Shown in pieces: positions 38,253-47,356 of a DNA stretch of 61,344 nucleotides. The position numbers and the translations under genes were made by a program. The stretch's first letter is position 1. Every line of letters starts with the position of its first letter. Origin of the DNA: an uncultured Microbacterium sp. (GTDB lineage: Bacteria; Actinomycetota; Actinomycetes; Actinomycetales; Microbacteriaceae); NCBI RefSeq assembly GCF_947632095.1, contig NZ_CANROA010000010.1:1-61344 (forward strand). The letters are read 5' to 3'. The notes under the pieces are model-generated. The model searched no databases. It saw only the letters and a list, made by a program, of their open reading frames with translations, and had not been told where the DNA came from.

Positions 38253-40177
38253 GCAACATCATCTCCGTCCGCGATCTGAAGGTCAGCTTCGCCTCCGAGG
38301 CCGGCCGGGTGGATGCCGTGCGCGGCGTCTCCTTCGACCTCGAAGCTGGGAAGACCCTCGGCATCGTCGGTGAATCCGGCTCCGGCAAGTCCGTGACATC
38401 CCTGGCGATCATGGGTCTGCTCGATGAGAATGCCAAGGTGTCCGGCTCGATCGTCTACGACGGGCAGGAGTTGCTCGGCAAGACAGATAAGCAGATGTCA
38501 GTCATCCGTGGCAACGGCCTCGCGATGATCTTCCAGGATCCGCTGACCTCCCTCACCCCGGTATACACGATCGGCGATCAGCTGATCGAAGCTCTGACGA
38601 TCCACCGCGGCATGAGCCACAAACAGGCATGGGACCGGGCAGTCGAGCTGCTCACGCTCGTCGGAATCACCCAGCCCGAGAAGCGCATGAAGGGCTTCCC
38701 GCACGAGTTCTCGGGCGGCATGCGCCAGCGCGTCGTGATCGCGATCGCGATGGCCAACAGCCCGAAGCTGATCATCGCCGATGAGCCGACCACCGCGCTC
38801 GACGTCACGATCCAGGCGCAGATCCTCGACCTCATCGAGAAGGCGCAGCAGGAGACGGGCGCCGCGACCATCATGATCACCCACGACATGGGAGTCGTCG
38901 CCCGCATGGCCGACGATGTCATGGTCATGTACGCGGGGCGCCCGATCGAGCACGCACCGGTCGGGGAACTCTTCCACCACACGCGCATGCCGTACTCGAT
39001 CGGTCTGCTGGGAGCGATCCCGCGCGTCGACAAGGCCGAGAAGGAGCCCCTGGTCCCGATCAAGGGCAACCCGCCTCTGCTGATCGATCTGCCCGACGCG
39101 TGCCCCTTCGCCAACCGCTGCCCCATCGTGCAGGACGCCTGCCTCACGCGCGAGCCCGACCTCGCACCGGTCGCCACGGGCACGGGCGCCGAGCACACGG
39201 CCGCGTGCATCCGTGCGGGTGAGATCACCGACGGCGGTCTCCTCGGCGGCCTCCCGGTCTACCCGGTTCCCGCGGCCCCGGAGAGCGACCTCACCCGCTC
39301 TCCCCGCGAAGAACGTCCCATCACACTGGACGTACGCAACCTCAATAAGAGCTTCCCCCTCATGAAGGGAGCCTTCCTCAAGCGCAAGGTCGGCGAAGTT
39401 CACGCCGTCAAGAACGTCACCTTCGACGTGCGAGAGGGCGAGACGATGGCGATCGTCGGCGAGTCGGGCTCCGGCAAGACGACGACGCTGCTGCAGATCA
39501 TGGATCTCGTCAAGCAGAACGACGGCGACATCGTCATCAACGGCACGAGCGTCAACGACATCACCAGCCGCAAGATCGAACGGCAGGTGCGGCGCGACAT
39601 CCAGATCGTTTTCCAGGATCCGATGGGCGCGCTCGACCCGCGCATGACGGTGGCCGATGTCATCGCCGAGCCGCTGCGCGCGATCGGCACTCCGGCCGAC
39701 GAAGTCTTCCCCCGCGTGCGAGAGCTCATGGACCTCGTGGGACTCAACCCCGCGCACATCGACCGCTTCCCCGGAGCGTTCTCGGGTGGTCAGCGTCAGC
39801 GCATCGGCATCGCCCGGGCTCTGTCGACCAACCCGAAGATCATCGTCCTCGATGAGCCGGTCTCGGCCCTCGACGTATCGATCCAGGCCGGTGTCATCAA
39901 CCTGCTCGACGAGCTCAAGGTGAAGCTCGGCCTGTCGTACCTCTTCGTCGCGCACGATCTGTCGGTCATCCGGCACATCGCCGATCGCGTGGCCGTGATG
40001 TACCTCGGCGATTTCGTCGAGCACGGCGATGTCGACGAGATCTTCGAGAACCCGAAGCACCCGTACACCCAGGCGCTTCTCTCGGCGATTCCCGTGCCGG
40101 ATCCCGACATCGAACGCACCCGCAGCCGCCTGATATTCAACCCGGAGACCGGGCAGACGGAGCCCGTCCGCAGCTGA
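38249..40177 (+). CDS. Double-domain peptide ABC ATPase (DppD-DppF fusion)
   Basis: 642 residues with two complete nucleotide-binding domains. Domain 1: GESGSGKSVTSLAIM, FQDPLTSLTPVYT, FSGGMRQRVVIAIAMA, LIIADEPTTALD, MITHDMG; it ends with an oligopeptide-type tail containing Cys residues (ACPFANRCPIVQDAC). Domain 2 from about residue 350: GESGSGKTTTLLQIM, FQDPMGALDPRMT, FSGGQRQRIGIARALS, IIVLDEPVSALD, FVAHDLSVIRHIA. In most systems these are two proteins; here one chain powers the importer. Confidence 0.93.
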   Translation: MSNIISVRDLKVSFASEAGRVDAVRGVSFDLEAGKTLGIVGESGSGKSVTSLAIMGLLDENAKVSGSIVYDGQELLGKTDKQMSVIRGNGLAMIFQDPLTSLTPVYTIGDQLIEALTIHRGMSHKQAWDRAVELLTLVGITQPEKRMKGFPHEFSGGMRQRVVIAIAMANSPKLIIADEPTTALDVTIQAQILDLIEKAQQETGAATIMITHDMGVVARMADDVMVMYAGRPIEHAPVGELFHHTRMPYSIGLLGAIPRVDKAEKEPLVPIKGNPPLLIDLPDACPFANRCPIVQDACLTREPDLAPVATGTGAEHTAACIRAGEITDGGLLGGLPVYPVPAAPESDLTRSPREERPITLDVRNLNKSFPLMKGAFLKRKVGEVHAVKNVTFDVREGETMAIVGESGSGKTTTLLQIMDLVKQNDGDIVINGTSVNDITSRKIERQVRRDIQIVFQDPMGALDPRMTVADVIAEPLRAIGTPADEVFPRVRELMDLVGLNPAHIDRFPGAFSGGQRQRIGIARALSTNPKIIVLDEPVSALDVSIQAGVINLLDELKVKLGLSYLFVAHDLSVIRHIADRVAVMYLGDFVEHGDVDEIFENPKHPYTQALLSAIPVPDPDIERTRSRLIFNPETGQTEPVRS

Positions 40178-40309
40178 GTTTGTTAAGGGCCGGTAACGCT
40201 CGATCACCGTCCGATAACAGTTAGCCATGATTCACCGTACCCCGACGCGATAGCCCCGCATCACTACTATTCTCGTGCTTATGAAACGCCGAAAGGCGAA
40301 AGGAGCACC

Positions 40310-42010
40310 ATGAAGCAGCAGAAGCTGATGGGGGCTATCGCGATCAGCGGAGTCCTCGCACTGGCCCTTGCCGGCTGTGCAGCCGATACCGGCTCGAACG
40401 ACGGCAACACCACTCCCACCGAGACCAAGGCCTCGGACTACAACCCGCAGCCCCGCGAGAACCTCCAGGTCGGCGGCGAGGTCCGATTCCCGATCGCCGA
40501 GATCCCCGAGCAGCTGAACAGCTTCAACGGCGATGCTTCGGCCGACACCGCCCGCGTCGCGGCCTGGTACATGCCGCAGATCCTCCTCCAGAAGGACGAC
40601 GGCACCCCGTACAAGCACGATGCGTACCTCGACGCGTGGGACATCGACACGGTCGATGGCAACACCCAGATCACGTTCACCTTCACGGATGACGCGCACT
40701 GGAACGATGGCACCGACATGGATTGGACCGCCATCGACGCCACGTGGAAGGCGAACAGCGGCAAGGACGAAGCCTTCAACCCGAACGCCACCGACGGCTA
40801 CAAGCAGATCGCTTCTGTCGAGCAGGGCGACACCGCGAAGACTGCGATCGTCACCTTCGACGGCGAGTTCGCCTGGCCCGAGATGCCGTTCCTCACGGGC
40901 ATCATCCACCCCGCGCTGGCCGACGCCGAGACCTTCAACACCGCGATGATCGATGACCCGCATGCTGAGTGGGGTGCAGGCCCCTACACGATCGACGAGT
41001 TCGACCCGAACTCCGACTACGTCTCTTACGTCCCCAACCCCGAGTGGTGGGGCGACGAGCCGCTGCTGGAGAAGGTCTCCTTCCAGGGCCTCGACTCCTC
41101 GGCATCGATCAACGCGTTCAAGGCTGACGAGATCGACACCGTCGAGGTCACCAGCAAGGACCGCCTTGAGCAGGTCAAGGGCATGGACGGAATCGAGCTG
41201 TACCGCGCCACCCAGACAGCCAGCACGCTGATCCAGGTCGACGCAGAGAAGCCGCAGTTCGAGGACGTCAAGGTCCGCGAGGCATTCTTCAAGGCGATCA
41301 ACATCGACCAGCAGAAGGAGATCGCCTGGAACGGCCTGGACTACGAAGAGGAGCCGGCCGGTTCGCTCACGCTCTTCCCGTTCCAGCCCGGTTACTCCAA
41401 CGCCCTCGCCGAGGCCGGCTGGGAGTACAACCCGGACGCTTCGAAGGAGCTCCTTGAAGAGGCCGGCTGGACCGAGAACACCGACGGCATCCGCGAGAAG
41501 GACGGCGAGACGCTCACGGTCGTTTACCCCGTCTGGAACGACAGCCCCACCAACGAGGCTCTCGCCAAGGCTCTGCAGGCGCAGATGAAGGAGGTCGGCA
41601 TCGACCTTCAGATCGACATCCGCCCGCCGTCCGACTTCTCCGATGACTACAACTCGAAGAACTGGGACGTCTCGTCGCTGCGCTTCACCTCGTCCGACCC
41701 GTTCGGCGCCGCTTGGTTCTGCCAGCTGTACTGCATGGACATGGGCCTGAACCTCTCCGGCGTCCAGAACGCCGAGATGGATCAGCGCATCCACGACGAG
41801 GTCGAGTCGCTCGCGACCTCCGATGAGCAGACGGCCGCGGCCATGAAGCTCGAGGCCGAGATCTTCCAGGACTGGGGCATCATCCCGCTCTACAACGGTC
41901 CGATCATCACGGCCGCGAAGACGGGCCTGGCGAACCTCACGCCGGAGTCGTACGTCGGCATGGATGGCTTCGGCGTCCAGCCCGTCGAGAACGTCGGCTG
42001 GGAGAAGTAA
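40310..42010 (+). CDS. Peptide-binding lipoprotein of the ABC transporter (SBP family 5)
   Basis: 566 residues. Signal peptide MKQQKLMGAIAISGVLALALAGC with lipobox LAGC, then a linker rich in Asn/Thr/Asp. Family-5 features: DDAHWNDGTDMDWTAIDATW, AGPYTIDEFDPNSDYVSYVPNPEWWG, and a C-terminal QDWGIIPLYNGPIITA. Delivers peptides (or another class 5 ligand) to the permeases encoded upstream. GAAAGGAG precedes the ATG; a possible -10 TACTAT lies at 40265-40270 in the 132-bp gap, so it may be transcribed at a higher level separately. Confidence 0.93.
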   Translation: MKQQKLMGAIAISGVLALALAGCAADTGSNDGNTTPTETKASDYNPQPRENLQVGGEVRFPIAEIPEQLNSFNGDASADTARVAAWYMPQILLQKDDGTPYKHDAYLDAWDIDTVDGNTQITFTFTDDAHWNDGTDMDWTAIDATWKANSGKDEAFNPNATDGYKQIASVEQGDTAKTAIVTFDGEFAWPEMPFLTGIIHPALADAETFNTAMIDDPHAEWGAGPYTIDEFDPNSDYVSYVPNPEWWGDEPLLEKVSFQGLDSSASINAFKADEIDTVEVTSKDRLEQVKGMDGIELYRATQTASTLIQVDAEKPQFEDVKVREAFFKAINIDQQKEIAWNGLDYEEEPAGSLTLFPFQPGYSNALAEAGWEYNPDASKELLEEAGWTENTDGIREKDGETLTVVYPVWNDSPTNEALAKALQAQMKEVGIDLQIDIRPPSDFSDDYNSKNWDVSSLRFTSSDPFGAAWFCQLYCMDMGLNLSGVQNAEMDQRIHDEVESLATSDEQTAAAMKLEAEIFQDWGIIPLYNGPIITAAKTGLANLTPESYVGMDGFGVQPVENVGWEK

Positions 42011-42027
42011 TCACTTCTCCCTCCGCG

Positions 42028-42066
42028 AGGCGGGGTCGCAGGTTCTTCCTGCGGCCCCGCCTTTCC
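42028..42066 (+). terminator. Terminator after the peptide ABC operon
   Basis: A 15-bp stem with one mismatch-type pair (AGGCGGGGTCGCAGG / CCTGCGGCCCCGCCT) and a 5-base loop, followed by TTTCCC. Confidence 0.85.
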
Positions 42067-42104
42067 CATCTCGTCGAATCGTGTTAACCGTCGAAAACCT
42101 GGTA

Positions 42105-42110
42105 GACTTG
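42105..42110 (+). promoter_or_regulatory. Possible -10 of rpsT
   Basis: A TAGACT hexamer in CCTGGTAGACTTGG about 105 bases before the rpsT GTG. No convincing -35. It implies a long 5' leader, as expected for an S20 gene with translational control. Confidence 0.4.
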
Positions 42111-42213
42111 GTTCTTGGCTTGCGTGTGGGTTCTTCCCTCACGAACGTCGGAAAGCAGCCCTCTTCCTGCTCACGACAACATCCCATCCATCACTGAACG
42201 AAAGTTTCCACGC

Positions 42214-42474
42214 GTGGCAAACATCAAGTCGCAGATCAAGCGCATCAAGACCAACGAGAAGGCTACGGTCCGCAACAAGGCCGTCAAGTCCGAGCTTAAG
42301 ACCGCTGTTCGCAAGACCCGTGAGGCCATCGCCGCCGGTGACAAGGTTGCCGCCGAGGCGACCCTGAAGGTTGCGTCGAAGAAGCTCGACAAGGCCGTCA
42401 GCAAGGGCGTCATCCACGAGAATCAGGCTGCGAACCGCAAGTCCTCGATCGCCAAGCAGGTTGCCGCTCTCTGA
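42214..42474 (+). CDS. rpsT: 30S ribosomal protein S20
   Basis: 86 residues from the GTG at 42214 ([20 protein letters not shown]). Highly basic three-helix bundle with the usual [20 protein letters not shown] ending. Normal length for S20. Followed by a strong terminator. Confidence 0.97.
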   Translation: MANIKSQIKRIKTNEKATVRNKAVKSELKTAVRKTREAIAAGDKVAAEATLKVASKKLDKAVSKGVIHENQAANRKSSIAKQVAAL

Positions 42475-42489
42475 GCCAACCGCTGAGTG

Positions 42490-42520
42490 AAAGGGCCCGT
42501 CCGATTCGGACGGGCCCTTT
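42490..42520. terminator. rpsT terminator
   Basis: Perfect 14-bp inverted repeat AAAGGGCCCGTCCG.../...CGGACGGGCCCTTT, loop ATT. With A/T tracts on both sides it can act for rpsT and for the convergent phosphatase-like gene. Confidence 0.9.
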
Positions 42521-42552
42521 CGCGTTTCCCAGCGCTTGTTCCGAGTCGGCTC

Positions 42553-43227
42553 TCAAGCCGTCGCTTCAGCGGCCGTGTCGCCGGTGACGTCATTCGCCGC
42601 GGGATCTTCGAGCGCGTGCCCGCCCAGCGGGTCGCCGTGCCAGGTGACGAGATCCCATCCGGAAAGCGGATCGCCTTCCAGCGCGCACATGCCCGTGTTG
42701 TGCAACCAGCGCTGCACCGCCTGCACGGTGTCGACGTTGCGCGCGCGGTGAGCGGCCCACATGCGGATCGCCGCCCCATGACTGACGACGGCGGCCGTCT
42801 CACCGGCATGGTTGTCGACGATCGATGCGATAGCGCGGTCATATCGGCCGAAGAAGTCCTCGCCGCTCTCCGAACCCGGCATGGCGTAGGCGAGGTCGCT
42901 CTGCGCCCATCGGGTGAGGGTACCGACGTAGCCGGCCACGGCCTCCTCATCGGTGCGCATCTCGAAGTCTCCGGCCTGGATCTCCTCCAGGCCGTCGAGC
43001 ACCTCGATGTCGTATCCCGTGGAACGGGCGAGCGGTGTTCCCGTGAGTTGAGTGCGTGTCAGCCTCGATGCGTAAACACCGCGAATGTCTTCATTCGCGA
43101 GCACGCCGGGGATCGCCGCGGCCTGGACCGAGCCGAGGGGCGTGAGGCCCGCACCGGGGAAGGCCGTGTCGAGTGCACCTGCGACATTGTTGGGGGTCTG
43201 TCCGTGTCTGATCAGCAGAAGTCTCAT
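42553..43227 (-). CDS. Histidine phosphatase (phosphoglycerate mutase family)
   Basis: 224 residues. RHG motif LLLIRHGQTPNNV with the phospho-accepting His, downstream RLTRTQLTGTPLA and the second catalytic His in AAVVSHGAAIRMW. Typical of small-molecule phosphatases rather than glycolytic mutase; substrate unknown. The C-terminal 30 residues are acidic and Ala/Thr-rich. Convergent with rpsT. Confidence 0.9.
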   Translation of the reverse strand: MRLLLIRHGQTPNNVAGALDTAFPGAGLTPLGSVQAAAIPGVLANEDIRGVYASRLTRTQLTGTPLARSTGYDIEVLDGLEEIQAGDFEMRTDEEAVAGYVGTLTRWAQSDLAYAMPGSESGEDFFGRYDRAIASIVDNHAGETAAVVSHGAAIRMWAAHRARNVDTVQAVQRWLHNTGMCALEGDPLSGWDLVTWHGDPLGGHALEDPAANDVTGDTAAEATA

Positions 43228-43257
43228 CGGGCTCCACCCTAGGCCAGCCCGTTGTGT

Positions 43258-44295
43258 TTACTCTCCGAATGGCGCGCGTGTGGCGACGACCGTGACCATG
43301 CGCTCGAGGGCGAAGATCGGATCGCGGGCGGCACCCTTGACCTCCGCGTCGGCACGGGCCGTGGCTTGGATCGCCAGGCCCAGGGATCTCTCGTTCCAGC
43401 CACTGAGGTCGCGTCGTGCACGGTCGACCTGCCAGTCCTTCATGCCGAGCCTTTGCGCGAGGCTACGATTGTTCTCACGGTTCCCGGCGACGCGCGCCAT
43501 CGTGCGCAGCTTCATCGCGAAGGCCGCGACCATCGGGACCGGGTCGGCCCCGGAGTCGAGCGCGTGGCGCAGGGCGATGAGCGCTTCGCCGTACCGCCCG
43601 GAGATCGCCGTGTCGGCGACGACGAATGCCGTCACCTCGACGCGGCCGCCGTAGTACTTCGTGACGGTTTCTTCCGTGATGTCGCCCTCGACGTCTCGGA
43701 TGAGCTGCTGGCAGGCCGCCGCGAGTTCGGTCAGGTCGTCGGCGAAGGCCGAGACCAGCGCGCGCAGTGCGGCCGGGGCGATGCGTCGCCGCGCCGCGCC
43801 GAATTCTCCCGCAGCGAAGTCGGCCCTGTCGCTGTCGCGCTTGATCGTGGGACATGCGATCTCGATGCCGCCGCCGGTTCCTGCACGGATGCCGTCGAGC
43901 AGCTTCTTGCCGCGGACGCTGGCCCCGGTGTGGCGCATCAGGACTGTGGCCCCCTCCTGGGGGTTGTCCAGGTAGGCGACGGCCTCCTTCAGGAAGGCGT
44001 CGGAGCATTTTTCGACGCCGGCGATCCGGACGAGTCGGGGTTCTCCGAAGAGCGACGGCGAGGTCAGGGACAGAAGCGTGCCCGGTGCATAGTCGTCCGC
44101 ACGCACGTCGCTAACTTCGAGGGCCGGGTCCTCGGCACGCAAATAATCGCGCACACCGGCGATCGCGCGCTCCGCGCAGACCTCTTCGGGACCGGAGACG
44201 AGCACGATCGGTGCCGGGCGCGGTTCACGCCACGAGACCTGGGGGATCTTCGTCGCCTTCGCGCCGCCACGGGCGGAGGAACGGGGTGCGGCCAT
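43258..44295 (-). CDS. holA: DNA polymerase III subunit delta
   Basis: 345 residues from the ATG at 44295. Clamp-loader delta: PIVLVSGPEEVCAERAIAGVRDYL at the N-terminus, VRIAGVEKCSDAFLKEAVAYL, ELAAACQQLIRDVEGDITEETV and a helical collar domain with EALIALRHALDSGADPVPMVAAFAMKLRTM. The P-loop is degenerate as expected for delta. 10 bp after comEC on the same strand, a common arrangement. Confidence 0.95.
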   Translation of the reverse strand: MAAPRSSARGGAKATKIPQVSWREPRPAPIVLVSGPEEVCAERAIAGVRDYLRAEDPALEVSDVRADDYAPGTLLSLTSPSLFGEPRLVRIAGVEKCSDAFLKEAVAYLDNPQEGATVLMRHTGASVRGKKLLDGIRAGTGGGIEIACPTIKRDSDRADFAAGEFGAARRRIAPAALRALVSAFADDLTELAAACQQLIRDVEGDITEETVTKYYGGRVEVTAFVVADTAISGRYGEALIALRHALDSGADPVPMVAAFAMKLRTMARVAGNRENNRSLAQRLGMKDWQVDRARRDLSGWNERSLGLAIQATARADAEVKGAARDPIFALERMVTVVATRAPFGE

Positions 44296-44305
44296 GACTA
44301 CGAGC

Positions 44306-46636
44306 CTACTCGGGCTCGTCGAGATCGGCCGCGTCGCGTACGCGTTCCGTCCAGGCGAGGAGCTCGCCATTCTCCTCCGCGAGCAGAATGCGCCCCTGCA
44401 GGTCTGTGCGCAGCGTGATCGCGCCGGAAACCTCGGTCACACCGATGATCTCGCGCCGCGGATGCCCATAGGAGTTGTTGATGCCGGCGCTGTACAGGGC
44501 GACACGGGGAGAGATCTGCGCATACAACTCCGGATGCTGATCGGCACTGCCGTGATGGGCGACTTTGACCACCGCGTATCGTCCGCGAAGCTCAGGCGCG
44601 AGCATGCGCTGCGGCTGCGCTCCGAGGTCGCCGAGGAACAGCGAGCGGGGCACCTCTCCCCCGCTGAATTCCAGCACCACGCTGCCATCGTTTCCTCCGG
44701 GGAAAGCCGCTGAGCCGGCTCGCGGCCACAGGACTTCCCAGCGAGCCCCACCCAACGCGCCGCGCATGCCGGCGGATGCTTCCACAACACGAGCGCCGCC
44801 GACTTCCAATGCTTGCAGCAGTCGCCTCTCCTCCTCTGTTCGTACCGGCCCGTGCAACACGGTTCCGATGCGACCGGCGAGGCTCGCGGCGGCGCCGGCA
44901 TGATCCGCGTCGAAATGGGTGATGACGAGCAGGTCGATGCGCGAGATGCTCAGCCCGTTCAGGCAGTCGGCGATCGGTTCATCTTCCATCCCCGTATCGA
45001 TCAAGGCGATCTGATGCTGCGAACGAACCAGCAGTGCATCGCCCTGGCCGACGTCGCAGGCGGCGATGGACCACCTGCCCGGCACTGTGAGAGGAGCGAG
45101 AGGACCGCCGAGGAGCATCCGGCCTCCGAGAAGCGCGACGGCGATGACGAGCGTCGCGTGCGAAAGGCCGCGGATGAGTTGCGAGCGAGCCAGCCCGTCA
45201 ACGCTCAGCACGATCCCGACAGCGGTGCTGAGCAGGGCGACCGCCGAGGCTGCGAGCAGCCCGGGGACGACGGCGATGATCCCGCCGGGCACGGCCGCCG
45301 AGACGTGTGCGGTCGTCGCGATCCAAGCGGCGGGCAGCCACGCCGATGCGGCCAGGAGGTCGGCGAGCATTGGGATGGGCGCGGCAAGGCAGGCGAGCAG
45401 TCCCACGACCGTGGCGATCGGGGCCGCGGGCTCGGCGAGCATGTTCGCCGGGATCCCGATCAGAGACTGCTGTTCGGAGAACAGCGCGATGATCGGCCCG
45501 CAGGCGAGCTGCGCGGCGAGAGGGATAGCCAATGCCAAGGCGATCGGCGGCGGCATCCACCGCGCCATACCCCGCGCGAGCGGGGGCGCCAAGACGATCA
45601 GCGCGGCTGTCGCTGCCGCCGATAGAGCGAAGCCGGGCGTGGTCGCGAGCCAGGGGTCCGCGACGAGGATCCCCACGACCGCCAGGCACAGAACCCCGAC
45701 CCCGGCGCCGGGACGCCCGCACAGCAGTGCCATCATGGCGAGCCCCGCCATCACGCTCGCCCGGATCACACTCGGCTCCGGCGTCACGAGCACGACGAAA
45801 GCGGCCAGCGAACCGAGGGCGAGCACAACGCGGAGCCCCCGCCCGCCCCCGCAGATCGAGACGAACCAGAAGACCGCGCCGCAGACGATGGCGCAGTTCG
45901 CCCCGGACACCGCGGTCAGATGACTCAGCCCCGAAAGCAGCATCGCCTCGTTCAGCTCGTCCGAGACGGCCCGGGTGTCGCCGACTGCGAGACCCGGGAG
46001 CAGCCCCGCACCGGGTTCGGGAAGACGAAGCGCACGGGCGACGAAGTCCTCGCGGACGCCGGCGGCGATGCCGAAGAGCCCCTCGGCGGGGCGCAGGATC
46101 TCCACATCGGTCCCGAATACGACGAGCGCCGCACGCTCGCCGGCCTCGGTCGCCATTGCCTGGCCCCTCACACGGATGACGGCGCCGAGCTCAAGCCCCG
46201 GGACCCGTTCGACTCCGATGCGCACCGGTGCTCCCGCGGGAACATCCCCCTCAGCGGGCGTGCCGGCGAGCGTCTGTGCATCGAACCAGGCTCGCCCATC
46301 GCTGCCCGTCGAGGAGGATGAGGAGATCGTTCCCCTCACCTCGATGTTCCGTCCGTCGAGCTCGATGGCGCGCTCTCGAGCAGGGGTCGCGAAGACGACC
46401 GACAGCGCCGCGGCAGCCATCGTCACCGCGATGACGGCGGGTAGACCTGCCCGCGAGCCACCCTGACCACGACTGCTCGCAATCAGCGCCCCGAATGATG
46501 TCAAAGCGGCGAGCACGAGCACCGCAGTGCACCACGCGGCGGCTCCGGGAGCATAGACGCACAGCAGCGCCGTCGCCCAGACGAGCAACGCGAGCGGCAC
46601 GAGACGGAAATCGCGTACCCGCGTCGTGCCGTTCAC
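44306..46636 (-). CDS. comEC: Competence protein ComEC/Rec2
   Basis: 776 residues. N-terminal DUF4131-like membrane region and OB-type extracellular part, the central Competence channel (LSHLTAVSGANCAIVCGAVF; many helices through about 480), and a C-terminal metallo-beta-lactamase domain (DVGQGDALLVRSQ, VITHFDADHAGAAAS, KVAHHGSADQHPELY). Transports single-stranded DNA across the membrane during uptake. Overlaps comEA by 4 bp. Confidence 0.95.
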   Translation of the reverse strand: MNGTTRVRDFRLVPLALLVWATALLCVYAPGAAAWCTAVLVLAALTSFGALIASSRGQGGSRAGLPAVIAVTMAAAALSVVFATPARERAIELDGRNIEVRGTISSSSSTGSDGRAWFDAQTLAGTPAEGDVPAGAPVRIGVERVPGLELGAVIRVRGQAMATEAGERAALVVFGTDVEILRPAEGLFGIAAGVREDFVARALRLPEPGAGLLPGLAVGDTRAVSDELNEAMLLSGLSHLTAVSGANCAIVCGAVFWFVSICGGGRGLRVVLALGSLAAFVVLVTPEPSVIRASVMAGLAMMALLCGRPGAGVGVLCLAVVGILVADPWLATTPGFALSAAATAALIVLAPPLARGMARWMPPPIALALAIPLAAQLACGPIIALFSEQQSLIGIPANMLAEPAAPIATVVGLLACLAAPIPMLADLLAASAWLPAAWIATTAHVSAAVPGGIIAVVPGLLAASAVALLSTAVGIVLSVDGLARSQLIRGLSHATLVIAVALLGGRMLLGGPLAPLTVPGRWSIAACDVGQGDALLVRSQHQIALIDTGMEDEPIADCLNGLSISRIDLLVITHFDADHAGAAASLAGRIGTVLHGPVRTEEERRLLQALEVGGARVVEASAGMRGALGGARWEVLWPRAGSAAFPGGNDGSVVLEFSGGEVPRSLFLGDLGAQPQRMLAPELRGRYAVVKVAHHGSADQHPELYAQISPRVALYSAGINNSYGHPRREIIGVTEVSGAITLRTDLQGRILLAEENGELLAWTERVRDAADLDEPE

Positions 46637-47259
46637 ACCCGCACCAGATCGCGAAGCCCCTCGAGCATCTTCTCCCCGATGCCCGAGACGGCCAGCAGGT
46701 CATCGACGGAGCGGAAGCGCCCGTTCTTCTCTCGCCAGTCGATGATTCGCTGAGCAAGCGCAGGTCCGATGCGCGGCAGTGTCTCCAGGGCCGCGCTGTC
46801 GGCGTTGTTGAGATCGACGCGTCCATCGCCGATCGGCGCGGCTCCCCCTCCAGCGGCGGTGTCCTCTACCGCGCCGATCATCGGCACCATGAGCTGCTCT
46901 CCATCGCTGAGCTCACGCGCCAGATTCACCGCCTGCAGATCGGCGTCCTCGAGCGTGCCACCGGCAGCCGCCAGCGCATCGACAACGCGAGCATCGCGGT
47001 CCAGCACGTAGAGCCCTGGTGCCGCGACCTGTCCGAGCACGTGCACATACAGCTCGCCGCCGCTGACGGCTTTCTGCTCGGAAAGTGCCGGATCCTCGTC
47101 GAAGGCGATCGCCTGCATCGGCGCGGCCTGCCCGCGCATGATCCCGAGACCCACCGCGCCCGAGAGCACGACGAGCCCAAGCACCACCGCGGCACCGATG
47201 CTCAGCCGGAGGCGCGCACGCCCATCCGGACGCTCAGATTCAGAATCGCTCGTTGTCAC
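46633..47259 (-). CDS. comEA: Competence protein ComEA
   Basis: 208 residues, GTG start. One membrane helix (RLSIGAAVVLGLVVLSGAVGLG, about 18-40), an SLBB domain (LYVHVLGQVAAPGLYVLDRDARVVDALAAAGG) and a C-terminal double helix-hairpin-helix (VDLNNADSAALETLPRIGPALAQRI ... LLAVSGIGEKMLEGLRDLV) that binds DNA. TAGCGT (47266-47271) is 6 bases upstream of GTG, so the comEA-comEC-holA transcript may be leaderless. Confidence 0.95.
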   Translation of the reverse strand: MTTSDSESERPDGRARLRLSIGAAVVLGLVVLSGAVGLGIMRGQAAPMQAIAFDEDPALSEQKAVSGGELYVHVLGQVAAPGLYVLDRDARVVDALAAAGGTLEDADLQAVNLARELSDGEQLMVPMIGAVEDTAAGGGAAPIGDGRVDLNNADSAALETLPRIGPALAQRIIDWREKNGRFRSVDDLLAVSGIGEKMLEGLRDLVRV

Positions 47260-47265
47260 CCCGCC

Positions 47266-47271
47266 ACGCTA
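47266..47271 (-). promoter_or_regulatory. -10 element, leaderless start of comEA-comEC-holA
   Basis: TAGCGT on the minus strand, 6 bases before the comEA GTG at 47259. Confidence 0.45.
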
Positions 47272-47293
47272 GGCCGCCGCGACCGAGACGAAA

Positions 47294-47337
47294 GCGCCCA
47301 GTCGCCCGCTTCTGTTGAGAAACGGACGACCGGGCGC
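47294..47337 (-). terminator. Possible leuS terminator
   Basis: Imperfect inverted repeat GCGCCCAGTCG / CGACCGGGCGC (one mismatch) with a 22-base loop, 20 bp after the leuS stop; followed on the minus strand by TTT. Confidence 0.5.
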
Positions 47338-47356
47338 CCGGTGCAGAAGAAGAGCC

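Noticed and set aside
38498..40228. 576-codon minus-strand open frame
   Set aside because: Antisense of the double ATPase gene, which has all ABC motifs.
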